Assembly (NCBI GenBank): GCA_004558205.1 | Contig: SFDM01000054.1 | Coordinates: 1 to 15,068 of the forward strand | Reading direction: 5' to 3' | DNA length: 15,068 nucleotides | DNA from: Pyramidobacter piscolens | GTDB lineage: Bacteria > Synergistota > Synergistia > Synergistales > Dethiosulfovibrionaceae | In this document: piece by piece, positions 1 to 6,947 of the stretch | Layout of the letters: each line of letters starts with the position of its first letter | Position numbering within the stretch: position 1 is the first letter of the stretch | The notes under the pieces: generated by a model | What the model saw: only the letters and a program-made list of their open reading frames with translations | What the model was told of the DNA's origin: nothing | Database searches by the model: none | Program-made: the position numbers and the translations under genes

Positions 1-927
1 TTTGTAGTACTTCAGGGCGCCGGGGTGGACCTCCATGGAGCAGCCGTCCAGCGCGTGCTCCAGGCTGAAATCGGCGAAGTAGTTCGGAAGGCGTTCCTTT
101 AAGAACCCGGCGTTCTCGTACATGGCCTTGACGGTGTTATACACCACTTCGTCGCTGACCTGATCGTGGGTGACGATGGCTCCGATCGCTGCGAAAGTTG
201 GAATGTCTTTCTCAAACCCTCTATAGGAGCCGCCGGGAATAACGGAGGCCGAATAGTAAGGATGTTCTTTCAGGATGGTCTGAAGCTGGGGAGCGTCGAT
301 CGGCAGGAGGCGCACGCCGCCGGAGATCATATCGGTGACCTGAGCGTTCGGCACCGTGGTTGCCCAGAAGTTGCAGTTTACCGTGCCGGTTTTAAGGGCT
401 TCAGCGCTTTCGCTTTTTCCGAAACGGTTGATTTTTACGTCGTCGTCGGAGATGGCATAAGCGCCCAGGACGATGCGCGTATAAACTTCAATGCCTTCGC
501 CAATGGGGCCGTAATCGACTTTTTTGCCGCGGAAATCGGCGATGCCGTCAATGCCGTCGCCGTTGACCAGCACGTGGCAGGGCATGGGATAGACCGCCGT
601 CACAAAGCGCAGCGACTTTAAAGGCTGCTTGAAAGGCCCCGTTCCGGTGATGCCCTGAAAGATGACCGCCGATTGGCACAGTCCAAACTCAGCGTTGCGC
701 TTGCTGAGAGCGATCAGGTTTTTCGCGGAACCACCGGTTATGGCCGTGTAGTTAATCCCGTTTTTCATGGAGTTACCCAGCTGAGCTACCGTATTGCCGA
801 TCTGATAAAAACCGCCGCCGATGCTGCTGGTGCTGATGCGGACAAACTCCTCGGCGCAGGCTGCGTTCGAAAAAAGAAGCGCTGCCGCGACGACACTGCA
901 GAACATCCTCATAGATCTGCGAAGCAT
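1..927 (-). CDS. TAXI-family TRAP transporter solute-binding protein (3' end off window)
   Basis: This is the extracytoplasmic receptor of a TRAP transporter of the TAXI class, which captures small organic acids or amino acids for ion-driven uptake by a membrane permease. The frame is open for 309 codons and runs off the left edge; family members are usually about 320-330 residues, so only a short C-terminal piece should be missing. An N-terminal signal peptide (basic MLRR start, hydrophobic core, ACA-EE cleavage site) is visible. The mature start EFVRISTSSIGGGFYQIG and the following ITGGSAKNLIALSKRNAEFG are typical of the family's first ligand-binding lobe. A GAGGAGG Shine-Dalgarno at about 936-942 supports the ATG at 927. 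It is the last visible gene of the operon, 45 bp after the dehydrogenase gene. The permease may lie just left of the window. The ligand is unknown; the neighbouring enzymes suggest a hydroxy acid. Confidence 0.9.
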   Translation of the reverse strand, partial: MLRRSMRMFCSVVAAALLFSNAACAEEFVRISTSSIGGGFYQIGNTVAQLGNSMKNGINYTAITGGSAKNLIALSKRNAEFGLCQSAVIFQGITGTGPFKQPLKSLRFVTAVYPMPCHVLVNGDGIDGIADFRGKKVDYGPIGEGIEVYTRIVLGAYAISDDDVKINRFGKSESAEALKTGTVNCNFWATTVPNAQVTDMISGGVRLLPIDAPQLQTILKEHPYYSASVIPGGSYRGFEKDIPTFAAIGAIVTHDQVSDEVVYNTVKAMYENAGFLKERLPNYFADFSLEHALDGCSMEVHPGALKYYK

Positions 928-971
928 TCTTATTGCCTCCTCATTGATATGGATTTTGTCTATCTCTGAAC

Positions 972-1985
972 CTACACCAACTTTTCTATGGAGAGCCACG
1001 TCTGTTTCAGCACGTCAAGCCGTTTAATTTCCCGCCTTCTCATCTCTTCCTCCGGCTCGCCGGGGATCATGATCCGGCTCACGTTCGGGCGGCAGCGGGA
1101 AGCTTTAAGGCAGTCAAACCACGAGGCAACCCTTTCCTGAAACTCCCTCGGGTCGAGGAAATGGGCGATATCCAAAGCCCCCATGAAATGACCGATATTT
1201 GCGGCTCCAGAACCGGAAAACATGCTCTCCGACTCGCAGCTCAGCTTTGCTCCGCTTAGCACGGCGCTGAGCATTTCGATCACGATGGCCATGCCGTACC
1301 CCTTATGCCCGGCCATGGGCAGCAGGATTCCCTTGACGGCGGCCGACGGGTCCTTTGTGTCCAGGCCGTCGGAATCCATGGCCCAGCCCAGGGGAATTTC
1401 CTTTCCCTCCTGCTCGAAGATGCGGATCTTTCCCTTTGCCACGGCGCTGACGGCGATGTCGAGGATAAACTGTTTATCCGCTCCCGCGGGGAAGGCTACG
1501 GAAAAGGGGTCGGTTCCGAGAAGCTTGTCCATGCCGCCGAAGGGGGCCATGGTCGGCCCTGCCGTGGTGCAGGAAAAACCGATACAGCCGGCTTTTGAGG
1601 CAATCCGCGTGAATGACGATGCCATTCCAAAATGGTTGGAGTTTTTGACGGCGGCAAAACACACGCCGTATTGGAGGGCCCCCTTCACGCATTCTTCCAT
1701 GGTTCTTCTGGCGACGATCTGTCCCATTCCGTTGCCGCCGTCGACCCTGATGATGGCGTCGCGTTTTTCCATTTTCACGACGGGACGGGGATTGATCAGC
1801 CCCTTCTGAATGCGTTCCACATAGGGCGCGAGACGCATCAGGCCGTGGGATTCCACGCGGCATATTTCAGCGTCGATCAGGCTGTCGGCGACGTAGCCCG
1901 CGTCGCCTGCCGAAAGGCCGGCTTTTTTAAGGATGGAGACGATTTTCTCTCTGAGTTCCGAAACTTCGATAGTTACTCTTTCCAT
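972..1985 (-). CDS. Ldh2/malate-lactate dehydrogenase family NAD(P)-dependent oxidoreductase
   Basis: This is a cytoplasmic 2-hydroxyacid dehydrogenase of the Ldh2 family (relatives act on malate, L-lactate, L-sulfolactate, ureidoglycolate or 2,3-diketogulonate). At 337 residues it has normal length. Family motifs visible are RVESHG with the conserved histidine at about residue 47, NSNHFG around 115-120, a GTDPFSVAFPAG stretch near 157-168, DIAVSAVAKGKI near 176-187, and GHKGYGMA around 226-233. The family is unrelated to classical Rossmann lactate dehydrogenases. The gene starts 21 bp after the aldolase stop codon, with a weak AAGG-type ribosome site, which fits translation coupled to the upstream genes. 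The context suggests it oxidises a 2-hydroxyacid to a 2-oxoacid that the aldolase can cleave. The exact substrate cannot be read from the sequence. Confidence 0.92.
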   Translation of the reverse strand: MERVTIEVSELREKIVSILKKAGLSAGDAGYVADSLIDAEICRVESHGLMRLAPYVERIQKGLINPRPVVKMEKRDAIIRVDGGNGMGQIVARRTMEECVKGALQYGVCFAAVKNSNHFGMASSFTRIASKAGCIGFSCTTAGPTMAPFGGMDKLLGTDPFSVAFPAGADKQFILDIAVSAVAKGKIRIFEQEGKEIPLGWAMDSDGLDTKDPSAAVKGILLPMAGHKGYGMAIVIEMLSAVLSGAKLSCESESMFSGSGAANIGHFMGALDIAHFLDPREFQERVASWFDCLKASRCRPNVSRIMIPGEPEEEMRRREIKRLDVLKQTWLSIEKLV

Positions 1986-2006
1986 GGTTTTCTATGCCTT
2001 GGTTGT

Positions 2007-3011
2007 CTATTTGGCTTTCAGCGAACGAGCCTTTTGAATCAACAGATCGTCGCTGGGATTACCGCGGTCTTCCGCTGAAACGGCGATGATCAGGTCGTAC
2101 AGGTCCGCCTTTTCCGCCTCGGCCACGGCCTTGAACCGTTTCAGGTAATTTGAATGGCATCCGGCCAGCCCCAGTATTAGGTCAAGAGGCGCCACAGGAG
2201 CGTGGTAGCCCGGTACTTTTGCCGCCAGCACGTTTTCGATAAAGCTCAGCAGCCCGCGAAAATTGACCCCCATCATCTTCCCGTCCCTCTGAAGCAGGGC
2301 GAGAAGCACTTCAATGGCCGTGTTGCCGGCGCTGCGGGCCATACCCATCAGGCAGGCGTCCAGCTCCCGCGCTCCGCTTTCAAGAGCCGCCAGGCTGTTC
2401 GCCGCCGAAAGCCCCAGGTTATTGTGGCCGTGAAATCCCACCGGCACGTCGAGGGCGCTGTTCAGCGTACTCACATAACGGCGTACCATTTCGGGCGTCA
2501 TGGTTCCCGCCGAATCCATGATGGTGATGGACTGGGCGCCGTAGTTCTGAAGCCTGAAGGCCTCTTCGGCAAGTTCTTCCGGGGTGAGCACATAGGCTTT
2601 CATCATGCTGAAACGGACGGTCATTCCGGCGTTCCGCGTGTTCTTGACAGCGGCCTCGGCTGTATCGCCGCTTCCCGCGTTGCAGCCGACGCGCAGAAAG
2701 TTGAGCCCCGCCTTCGCGGCCTTTTTGATCTGCGGCTCCAGCGACCATTTGGGCTGAGCGAACATCCCAATTTCCGTACCCCTGCCCAGATAGGGAACGG
2801 CTAAAGCCAAATACTCGTCGTCGGAAAGAGGCGCTTTCTTGGACGAACCTTCGTTTCCGCCGATGCCGCTGGGGTGTCCGTATTCAATGGCTGAAACCTT
2901 GTTTTCGGTCAGCGCCTTCAAGACCAGGTCGGTGGTCTCAGCGTCAAAACCTCCGCCGACCACGTTTGCCCCGTCGCGTAGGGTGCAGTCCAGTAACTTT
3001 AATCCCATCAC
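2007..3011 (-). CDS. DRE-TIM metallo-aldolase, 4-hydroxy-2-oxovalerate aldolase-like
   Basis: This is a pyruvate-type class II aldolase of the HMGL/DRE-TIM superfamily, closest in layout to 4-hydroxy-2-oxovalerate aldolases (BphI/DmpG), which split 4-hydroxy-2-oxoacids into pyruvate and an aldehyde. LDCTLRDG at residues 7-14 supplies the metal aspartate (D13). GFHGHNNLG (192-200) supplies the two metal histidines. SITIMDSAGTM (161-171) and MARSAGNTAIE (224-234) complete the active site. The C-terminal 50 residues resemble the helical tail of BphI. Oddly, the position two after TLRDG, a catalytic histidine in BphI, is asparagine here. No acylating aldehyde dehydrogenase partner is encoded nearby. 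AAGGAG at 3019-3024 lies 7 nt before a GTG at 3011 and 10 nt before an ATG at 3008, so either start is possible. It sits between the regulator gene (25 bp gap) and the dehydrogenase gene (21 bp gap). Confidence 0.85.
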   Translation of the reverse strand: MMGLKLLDCTLRDGANVVGGGFDAETTDLVLKALTENKVSAIEYGHPSGIGGNEGSSKKAPLSDDEYLALAVPYLGRGTEIGMFAQPKWSLEPQIKKAAKAGLNFLRVGCNAGSGDTAEAAVKNTRNAGMTVRFSMMKAYVLTPEELAEEAFRLQNYGAQSITIMDSAGTMTPEMVRRYVSTLNSALDVPVGFHGHNNLGLSAANSLAALESGARELDACLMGMARSAGNTAIEVLLALLQRDGKMMGVNFRGLLSFIENVLAAKVPGYHAPVAPLDLILGLAGCHSNYLKRFKAVAEAEKADLYDLIIAVSAEDRGNPSDDLLIQKARSLKAK

Positions 3012-3036
3012 AGGTCAACTCCTTAAATAATTCTGA

Positions 3037-3891
3037 TTAATTTTGAATATTTGCCGTTACCTTCCATCGCTTCAGAAGTTCTCCGTGTTTCTGGAGCCTC
3101 TTTTTCGCGGCGTCGCCCAGCCCGACGTTGACGCCGGTCAGCAGCGCGTTGAGAAGAACGAGAGTCGCTGCGGTGGAATTGAAAAAACTGTATGAATTGA
3201 GCGGTGCGAACAACGCAACCTCAGAAAGGGCTGCCAGAGGCGAGGAGGGGCCGTCTGAAATCGAGATGATCCTGCATTTCTGCTCTGCCGCTTCGCTCAT
3301 GGCCTCCAAAACGACCGACGCATAACGTGGCATGGACACGGCCAGAACCACGTCCCTTTCGTGCAGGTCAAGAAGAGATTCGGTCATTCTGCCTTCCGTT
3401 TCACAAAGCATTCTCACGCCCGGTCGGATCTGGCTTAAAAGAAGGTTAAAGCAGCTCAGCACGCCGTAGGAACTGCGCGTTGCCAGCGTGCAGACCACCG
3501 GAGCTTCCACCAGCATTGAAATAGCTCTTTCTACGGCGGAAGGGCTGTTCAGAGACAGCAGGCCGCCGATATTTTGTTCATCCATGGCTATCGATTCTTT
3601 ATACCCCCATGATCCTTCAGGCAGGTTAGCGCGCCTGAGACGTTCGACAGGCGCCAGCCCCTGGCGGATTCTTTTTCTCAGCGCATCCTGCAGCTCCGGA
3701 TAGCCCTTATATCCAATTTCCGCGGCCGTCCGGCAAATCGTCGACATGCTGACGCCCGTTTGCTGCGCGATGTCCTCCAGGGTCATGAAGGCCACGTCGT
3801 CGGCGTGGGCCAGGAAAAATTCCGATGCGACTTTCTTTGCCCCCCTCGCCCTTTTGCAATACAAAACAATGCTTTGGTAAACAGAAGCCAT
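3037..3891 (-). CDS. RpiR/MurR-family transcriptional regulator (HTH + SIS)
   Basis: This is a DNA-binding regulator of the RpiR family, whose members sense phosphorylated sugars or related small acids through a SIS domain. Residues about 37-62 form the helix-turn-helix (TLEDIAQQTGVSMSTICRTA, then EIGYKGYPEL). Residues about 125-255 form the SIS domain, with a characteristic ISISDGPSSPLA segment. The 284-residue length is normal. The ATG at 3891 follows an AGAGGG ribosome site. It is the first gene of the four-gene operon, so it probably autoregulates and controls the aldolase, dehydrogenase and uptake genes. Two inverted repeats with TTTCA/TGAAA half-sites lie upstream of its promoter and are plausible operators. 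The effector is not predictable; a phosphosugar or an intermediate of the encoded pathway is likely. Confidence 0.93.
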   Translation of the reverse strand: MASVYQSIVLYCKRARGAKKVASEFFLAHADDVAFMTLEDIAQQTGVSMSTICRTAAEIGYKGYPELQDALRKRIRQGLAPVERLRRANLPEGSWGYKESIAMDEQNIGGLLSLNSPSAVERAISMLVEAPVVCTLATRSSYGVLSCFNLLLSQIRPGVRMLCETEGRMTESLLDLHERDVVLAVSMPRYASVVLEAMSEAAEQKCRIISISDGPSSPLAALSEVALFAPLNSYSFFNSTAATLVLLNALLTGVNVGLGDAAKKRLQKHGELLKRWKVTANIQN

Positions 3892-3918
3892 GGCGCCCTC
3901 TCTTTCTCTGTGCGAAAA

Positions 3919-3947
3919 GTTATAACACAGGTCGATGGTTTTTGCAA
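3919..3947 (-). promoter_or_regulatory. sigma70-type promoter of the rpiR-aldolase-ldh2-taxI operon
   Basis: On the minus strand, TTGCAA (3942-3947) is separated by exactly 17 bp from TATAAC (3919-3924), with TG one base before the -10 (extended -10). Transcription would start near 3912, about 20 nt before the ATG at 3891. No other promoter is needed inside the tightly spaced operon. Confidence 0.75.
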
Positions 3948-3951
3948 TAAC

Positions 3952-3980
3952 TTTTTCATTAGAAAATTAACAATGAAAAA
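3952..3980. promoter_or_regulatory. Candidate RpiR operator (inverted repeat next to the -35)
   Basis: TTTTTCATT (3952-3960) and AATGAAAAA (3972-3980) form a perfect 9-bp inverted repeat with an 11-bp spacer, starting 4 bp upstream of the -35 hexamer. The TTTCA/TGAAA core matches that of the second palindrome further upstream. Assignment to the adjacent RpiR protein is inference. Confidence 0.45.
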
Positions 3981-3993
3981 ATTTTCTCTGAAC

Positions 3994-4007
3994 TGTTTCA
4001 TGAAACA
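3994..4007. promoter_or_regulatory. Candidate RpiR operator (perfect 14-bp palindrome)
   Basis: TGTTTCATGAAACA is a perfect 14-bp palindrome about 47 bp upstream of the -35 of the rpiR promoter. It contains the same TTTCA and TGAAA half-sites as the inverted repeat at 3952-3980. Its position fits a distal operator, or an activator site. A chance palindrome is possible but less likely given the shared core. Confidence 0.45.
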
Positions 4008-4115
4008 CTTGCCCTTGCTAAGTTTGCGGCTAGATCATTGCTGGTGTCAAAAAATGCCCCTGGAACGGCATGATCAAAGAGCATTTTACCGCAAATTTTC
4101 ACAGTTTACCCCCAT

Positions 4116-4157
4116 AAAAAAGTCGTGCATTCCCTGGGCGGTAAGGGAATGCACGAC
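4116..4157 (-). terminator. Intrinsic terminator downstream of the ECF-DUF1893 gene
   Basis: GTCGTGCATTCCC (4122-4134) and GGGAATGCACGAC (4145-4157) pair perfectly over 13 bp around a 10-nt loop. On the minus strand the hairpin is followed directly by six T residues (4121-4116), a classic rho-independent terminator. It would end leftward transcripts from the gene at 4378-5382 and insulate the rpiR promoter region. The other direction lacks an adjacent T run. Confidence 0.85.
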
Positions 4158-4184
4158 AAGTAAGAAAAAATTTTTGCACGGAGC

Positions 4185-4320
4185 GTTTTATACTAATTAT
4201 CAATAGAACGGCTGAACTTAACGTCCGGGGCCGGCCCGAGGGGCCATGCAGTCGCTAAAGACTATCTCGCCCTGTTCGGCCTGCCTATACTCGCTTGGTG
4301 GATACCCTCGGGTCGTTCCC
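4185..4320. repeat. Intergenic repeat copy A (shares blocks with copy B near 8980-9070)
   Basis: Two blocks recur elsewhere in the window. TTATACTAATTATCAATAGAA is echoed near 8986-9026 (TTATACTAATT and TAATTATCAACAGAA). GGAT followed by CCCTCGGGTC, one variable base, then TTCCC near 4300-4320 recurs near 9046-9067. The distance between blocks differs (about 100 bp here, 40 bp there), so at least one copy has an insertion or deletion. No coding potential is evident. It may be a remnant of a small mobile element or insertion sequence end. Confidence 0.4.
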
Positions 4321-4329
4321 TCCGTGCCC

Positions 4330-4352
4330 ATTTTGCGTTTTTATTGCAAAAT
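4330..4352 (-). other. Small AT-rich hairpin after the ECF-DUF1893 gene
   Basis: ATTTTGC (4330-4336) and GCAAAAT (4346-4352) form a perfect 7-bp stem with a 9-nt loop, 26 bp downstream of the stop codon of the minus-strand gene. It could protect the mRNA 3' end or give weak termination before the strong terminator at 4116-4157. No T run follows on the minus strand. Confidence 0.3.
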
Positions 4353-4377
4353 AGTATTATTTAGCCCGAGAATGGGG

Positions 4378-5382
4378 TTAGGACGCGGCTTCCTGGCGCT
4401 TTGCCTTGGCGGCCATGAGCTTGTTTACGGTCTCGACGATGGCCCTGTAGCCTTCCTCAGGATCGTCGGTGTGGAGCACGGAACGCTCGATGGGGCAGAT
4501 GCCGTTGCCTTCCCTGTTGATGACCACGTCGATGCAGCGGCCGCAGCCGTGGGGGATGCCGTATTCCGTCAGGAACGCGTCGGCAGACTTGCTCAGGAGC
4601 TCTCCGAACACGGCGCCCACGCCGCCGCGCTGCAGGATCATGGCGCCGGCTTTGCCGATCACTCGGTCTATCACCAGGGAGTCTCGGAGCTTTTCCGGCT
4701 CCTCCCTGCAGAGGTGCAGCAGGGGCGACACGCCGCGGCCGTCGGCTTTATGGATGATCTCGCCGCCGCGGATGACCACGCAGCTGTATTCGCCGCTGTC
4801 GATCAGCCCGCGGGCCTCTTTGAGGCGCTCTTCGGGCATCTTGAAGCTTTTGGCCTTCGCCGTGGGGATCAATTCGTTTTTCTCGATGAAACGCAGGGCG
4901 ATGGGCACGAGGATCAGCTGAAGCGCGATGCCCGGCAGGCCGCTCAGCACCGAGTAGAACCCCGCCGCCAGCCTGAGGGTTCCAGCGCTGAAGCCCAGCA
5001 TGGCCGCCAGGATCAGGCCGTTGGCGATCCGCCCCGCGGCGATGGCGGGGATCAGCGAGGCGAAGACGGATTTATTTTTGCTCCTGTAGCCCCATCCGCT
5101 TAAGAAGCCGTAGAGCGTCAGCTCGCCCATGAGCGCCGGAAGCATGGGGAAAGGCGCGGGCATTCCCGTGAGCAGGCTGGAAAGCAGCGGCGTCAGGATT
5201 CCGCAGAGGGCGCCGAGGCGCGGGCCGCAGACCAGGCCGCAGATCAGCACGGGGATGTGCATGGGCAGCAGCATGGTTCCCGGAATTCTGAAAGCGTGGC
5301 TCGTCGCGAAGGGCAGCGCCAGTCCCAGCACGACGAAAAGCCCCGCCAGGGTTATCTTGTTCACATTATGTCGGTTCATCAT
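4378..5382 (-). CDS. ECF transporter S-component fused to DUF1893 (TM1506-like) domain
   Basis: The N-terminal 165 residues are hydrophobic with about five or six membrane segments and resemble substrate-binding S-components of energy-coupling-factor vitamin transporters (for example PMHIPVLICGL at 40-50, followed by GPRLGALCGILTPLLSSLLTG). The charged linker at 166-188 leads into a DUF1893 domain (about 188-325), recognised by CVVIRGGEIIHKADGRGVSPLL, then VIGKAGAMILQRGGV, and near the end INREGNGICPIE. DUF1893/TM1506 proteins have a deaminase-like fold of uncertain function. Cysteines at 280, 283 and 296 may matter. I chose the ATG at 5382 because a strong GGGAGG ribosome site precedes it by 6 nt and the predicted transcript starts near 5406, which excludes the upstream in-frame ATG at 5433. 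The EcfT/EcfA partners are not in the window. Ligand unknown. Confidence 0.8.
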   Translation of the reverse strand: MMNRHNVNKITLAGLFVVLGLALPFATSHAFRIPGTMLLPMHIPVLICGLVCGPRLGALCGILTPLLSSLLTGMPAPFPMLPALMGELTLYGFLSGWGYRSKNKSVFASLIPAIAAGRIANGLILAAMLGFSAGTLRLAAGFYSVLSGLPGIALQLILVPIALRFIEKNELIPTAKAKSFKMPEERLKEARGLIDSGEYSCVVIRGGEIIHKADGRGVSPLLHLCREEPEKLRDSLVIDRVIGKAGAMILQRGGVGAVFGELLSKSADAFLTEYGIPHGCGRCIDVVINREGNGICPIERSVLHTDDPEEGYRAIVETVNKLMAAKAKRQEAAS

Positions 5383-5412
5383 AAATTCCTCCCAAGAACG
5401 TTCATGCTCCCC

Positions 5413-5447
5413 ATCATATCCCATGGAGCGCACTCTAAGTCAAGAGG
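5413..5447 (-). promoter_or_regulatory. MerR-type promoter (19-bp spacer) of the ECF-DUF1893 gene
   Basis: On the minus strand TTGACT (5438-5443) and TATGAT (5413-5418) are 19 bp apart, longer than the normal 17 and characteristic of promoters distorted by MerR-family activators. CCTCTTGACTTAGAG, four variable bases, then CTCCAT (5423-5447) is repeated at 14135-14159. The imperfect dyad TTAGAG-N4-CTCCAT lies between the -35 and -10, where MerR proteins bind. No merR gene lies in the window. The start site near 5406 gives a leader of about 24 nt. Confidence 0.7.
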
Positions 5448-5530
5448 ACTGGGAAAGAAACTAAACAAATAGCTTCGTCTCGTGAAGAACCGCCTGCGCT
5501 TCAGTTTCAGAAATAAATCGACAGATGGAG

Positions 5531-5536
5531 TATAAT
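5531..5536 (+). promoter_or_regulatory. -10 element of the aminotransferase promoter
   Basis: A perfect TATAAT occurs about 90 bp before the aminotransferase start codon. No convincing -35 hexamer is seen 16-19 bp upstream, so an activator or upstream contacts may be needed. Transcription would start near 5543, leaving a leader of about 85 nt. Confidence 0.4.
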
Positions 5537-5562
5537 GGAATCGCCAACCGCAGGAATAAAGT

Positions 5563-5591
5563 TCCGGCGCCTCGGCGGTTTCCGCGCCGGA
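5563..5591 (+). promoter_or_regulatory. GC-rich hairpin in the aminotransferase leader
   Basis: TCCGGCGC (5563-5570) and GCGCCGGA (5584-5591) form a perfect 8-bp GC-rich stem with a 13-nt loop. It is followed by CCCATTTTT, a partial T tract, about 30 nt before the ribosome site. It resembles a weak intrinsic terminator, so it may be an attenuator. No alternative anti-terminator pairing or known riboswitch is recognised. Confidence 0.35.
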
Positions 5592-5627
5592 CCCATTTTT
5601 CTGATCCATGAGAAAGGAAGTATGATT

Positions 5628-6818
5628 ATGGTAAATCAAAACTGTTACGCCCTGGGCACCGCCCCTTCCGTGATCCGCAAGCTTTTCGCCTATGGCCTGG
5701 AGCAGGCGAAGATCGTCGGCGCCGACAAGGTCTACGACTATTCTCTCGGCAACCCCAGCATTCCCGCCCCCGCCAAGGTCAATCAGTCCATTCACGATAT
5801 CGTCAGCGGGGTGGACTCCGTCAAGCTTCACGGCTATTCCATGGCCAACGGCATTGAAGGCGCCCGCAGCGCCGTGGCCGCCGACCTGAGCGCGCGCTTC
5901 GGCCTGGACGTGAAGAGCGGCGAGCTCTTTTTGACCTGCGGTGCCGCGCCCGCGCTGATCTCCATCATCAAGGCGCTGGCCGTGGACGGGAACAGCGAAA
6001 TCATGGCCGTGGCCCCCTTCTTCCCTGAGTACCGCCCCTTCGTGGAGTCCAACGGCGCCAAGTTCGTCATGGTTCCCGCCGACACCGAGACGTTCCAGAT
6101 CCGCATGGACGCCGTGGAGAAGCTTCTGAGCGAGCGTACCCAGGCCATCATCATCAACTCGCCCAACAACCCCTCGGGCGTGGTCTACACCGAGGAAACT
6201 CTGAAGGAGCTGGGCGTGCTGCTGGAGCGCAAGAGCGCCCAGTACGGCCACCCCGTTTACATCATCGCCGACGAGCCTTACCGCGAGCTGGTTTACGGCG
6301 GCGTGAAGGTGCCCTTTATCCCCTGCATTTACAAAAACACCATCGTCTGCTACTCCTACTCCAAGTCCCTGTCGCTGCCCGGCGAGCGAATCGGCTACGT
6401 TTACGTCCCCGGCTTTGCCGACGACAGCGCCGCGGTGTTCGCTGCCGTGGCGGGGGCTGCGCGCGTCATGGGGCACGTGTGCCCGCCTACGCTGATGCAG
6501 ATGGTCATCGAGCGCTGTGCCGGCGAGCGTCCCGACCTGGCCGCCTACGAGGAGAACCGCAACCTCCTGTACGGCGCCCTGATCGAGATGGGCTACCAGT
6601 GCGCCAAGCCCGACGGCGCGTTCTACCTGTTTGTCAAAGCCCCCAACGGCGACGCCAACGCCTTTTCCGAGAAGGCGCGGGTGGAGCACAACCTGCTGGT
6701 GGTGCCCGCCGACGGCTTCGGCTGCCCCGGCTACTTCCGCCTGAGCTACTGCGTGGCTCACGACATGATCAAGCGCTCCCTGCCGGCCTTCAAGGCCATG
6801 ATCGAGTCCTGCAGGTAA
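5628..6818 (+). CDS. Class I/II pyridoxal-phosphate-dependent aminotransferase
   Basis: This is a cytoplasmic PLP enzyme of the aspartate-aminotransferase fold (type I), 396 residues as expected. SPNNPSGVVY (about 178-187) gives the substrate and cofactor asparagine. ADEPYREL (214-221) carries the aspartate that binds the pyridine nitrogen. SYSKSLSLPGERIGY holds the Schiff-base lysine, K246. FRLSYC near the C-terminus should contain the carboxylate-binding arginine. The ATG at 5628 lies 7 nt after AGGAAG; an ATG at 5622 is too close to it to be preferred. The gene diverges from the ECF-DUF1893 gene across 245 bp. Synonymous codon use is strikingly C/G-ending, suggesting good expression. The amino donor is not predictable. 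No partner gene follows in the same direction before a new promoter. Confidence 0.93.
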   Translation: MVNQNCYALGTAPSVIRKLFAYGLEQAKIVGADKVYDYSLGNPSIPAPAKVNQSIHDIVSGVDSVKLHGYSMANGIEGARSAVAADLSARFGLDVKSGELFLTCGAAPALISIIKALAVDGNSEIMAVAPFFPEYRPFVESNGAKFVMVPADTETFQIRMDAVEKLLSERTQAIIINSPNNPSGVVYTEETLKELGVLLERKSAQYGHPVYIIADEPYRELVYGGVKVPFIPCIYKNTIVCYSYSKSLSLPGERIGYVYVPGFADDSAAVFAAVAGAARVMGHVCPPTLMQMVIERCAGERPDLAAYEENRNLLYGALIEMGYQCAKPDGAFYLFVKAPNGDANAFSEKARVEHNLLVVPADGFGCPGYFRLSYCVAHDMIKRSLPAFKAMIESCR

Positions 6819-6917
6819 AAGGACCTCCTAAAACAAACAGGCCGGATCTCTCAAAAACTTAGATGTTTCCTCGGCCTCCTTCAATAAAAAAATCCGATCA
6901 ATAATTGGATCATTTGA

Positions 6918-6947
6918 TTGGACTTGAGGCTGTAATTTAATTATCAT
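6918..6947 (+). promoter_or_regulatory. Candidate promoter of the CocE-type hydrolase gene
   Basis: TTGGAC (6918-6923) and TATCAT (6942-6947) are separated by 18 bp in an AT-rich stretch that contrasts with the GC-rich surroundings. Transcription would begin near 6954, about 84 nt before the ATG. The match to consensus is moderate. Confidence 0.45.

Noticed and set aside
4246..5103. 285-codon plus-strand frame opposite the ECF-DUF1893 gene
   Set aside because: No ribosome site or domain is seen, and the opposite strand encodes recognisable membrane and DUF1893 domains across the same bases.
5383..5433. Upstream start for the ECF-DUF1893 protein (17 extra residues)
   Set aside because: The predicted promoter -10 lies inside this extension and the strong ribosome site fits the ATG at 5382.
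5379..6761. 460-codon open frame on the minus strand opposite the aminotransferase
   Set aside because: It is antisense to a clearly recognisable PLP enzyme, reads as low-complexity valine/glycine/histidine-rich protein, and arises from the strong C/G codon bias of the real gene.
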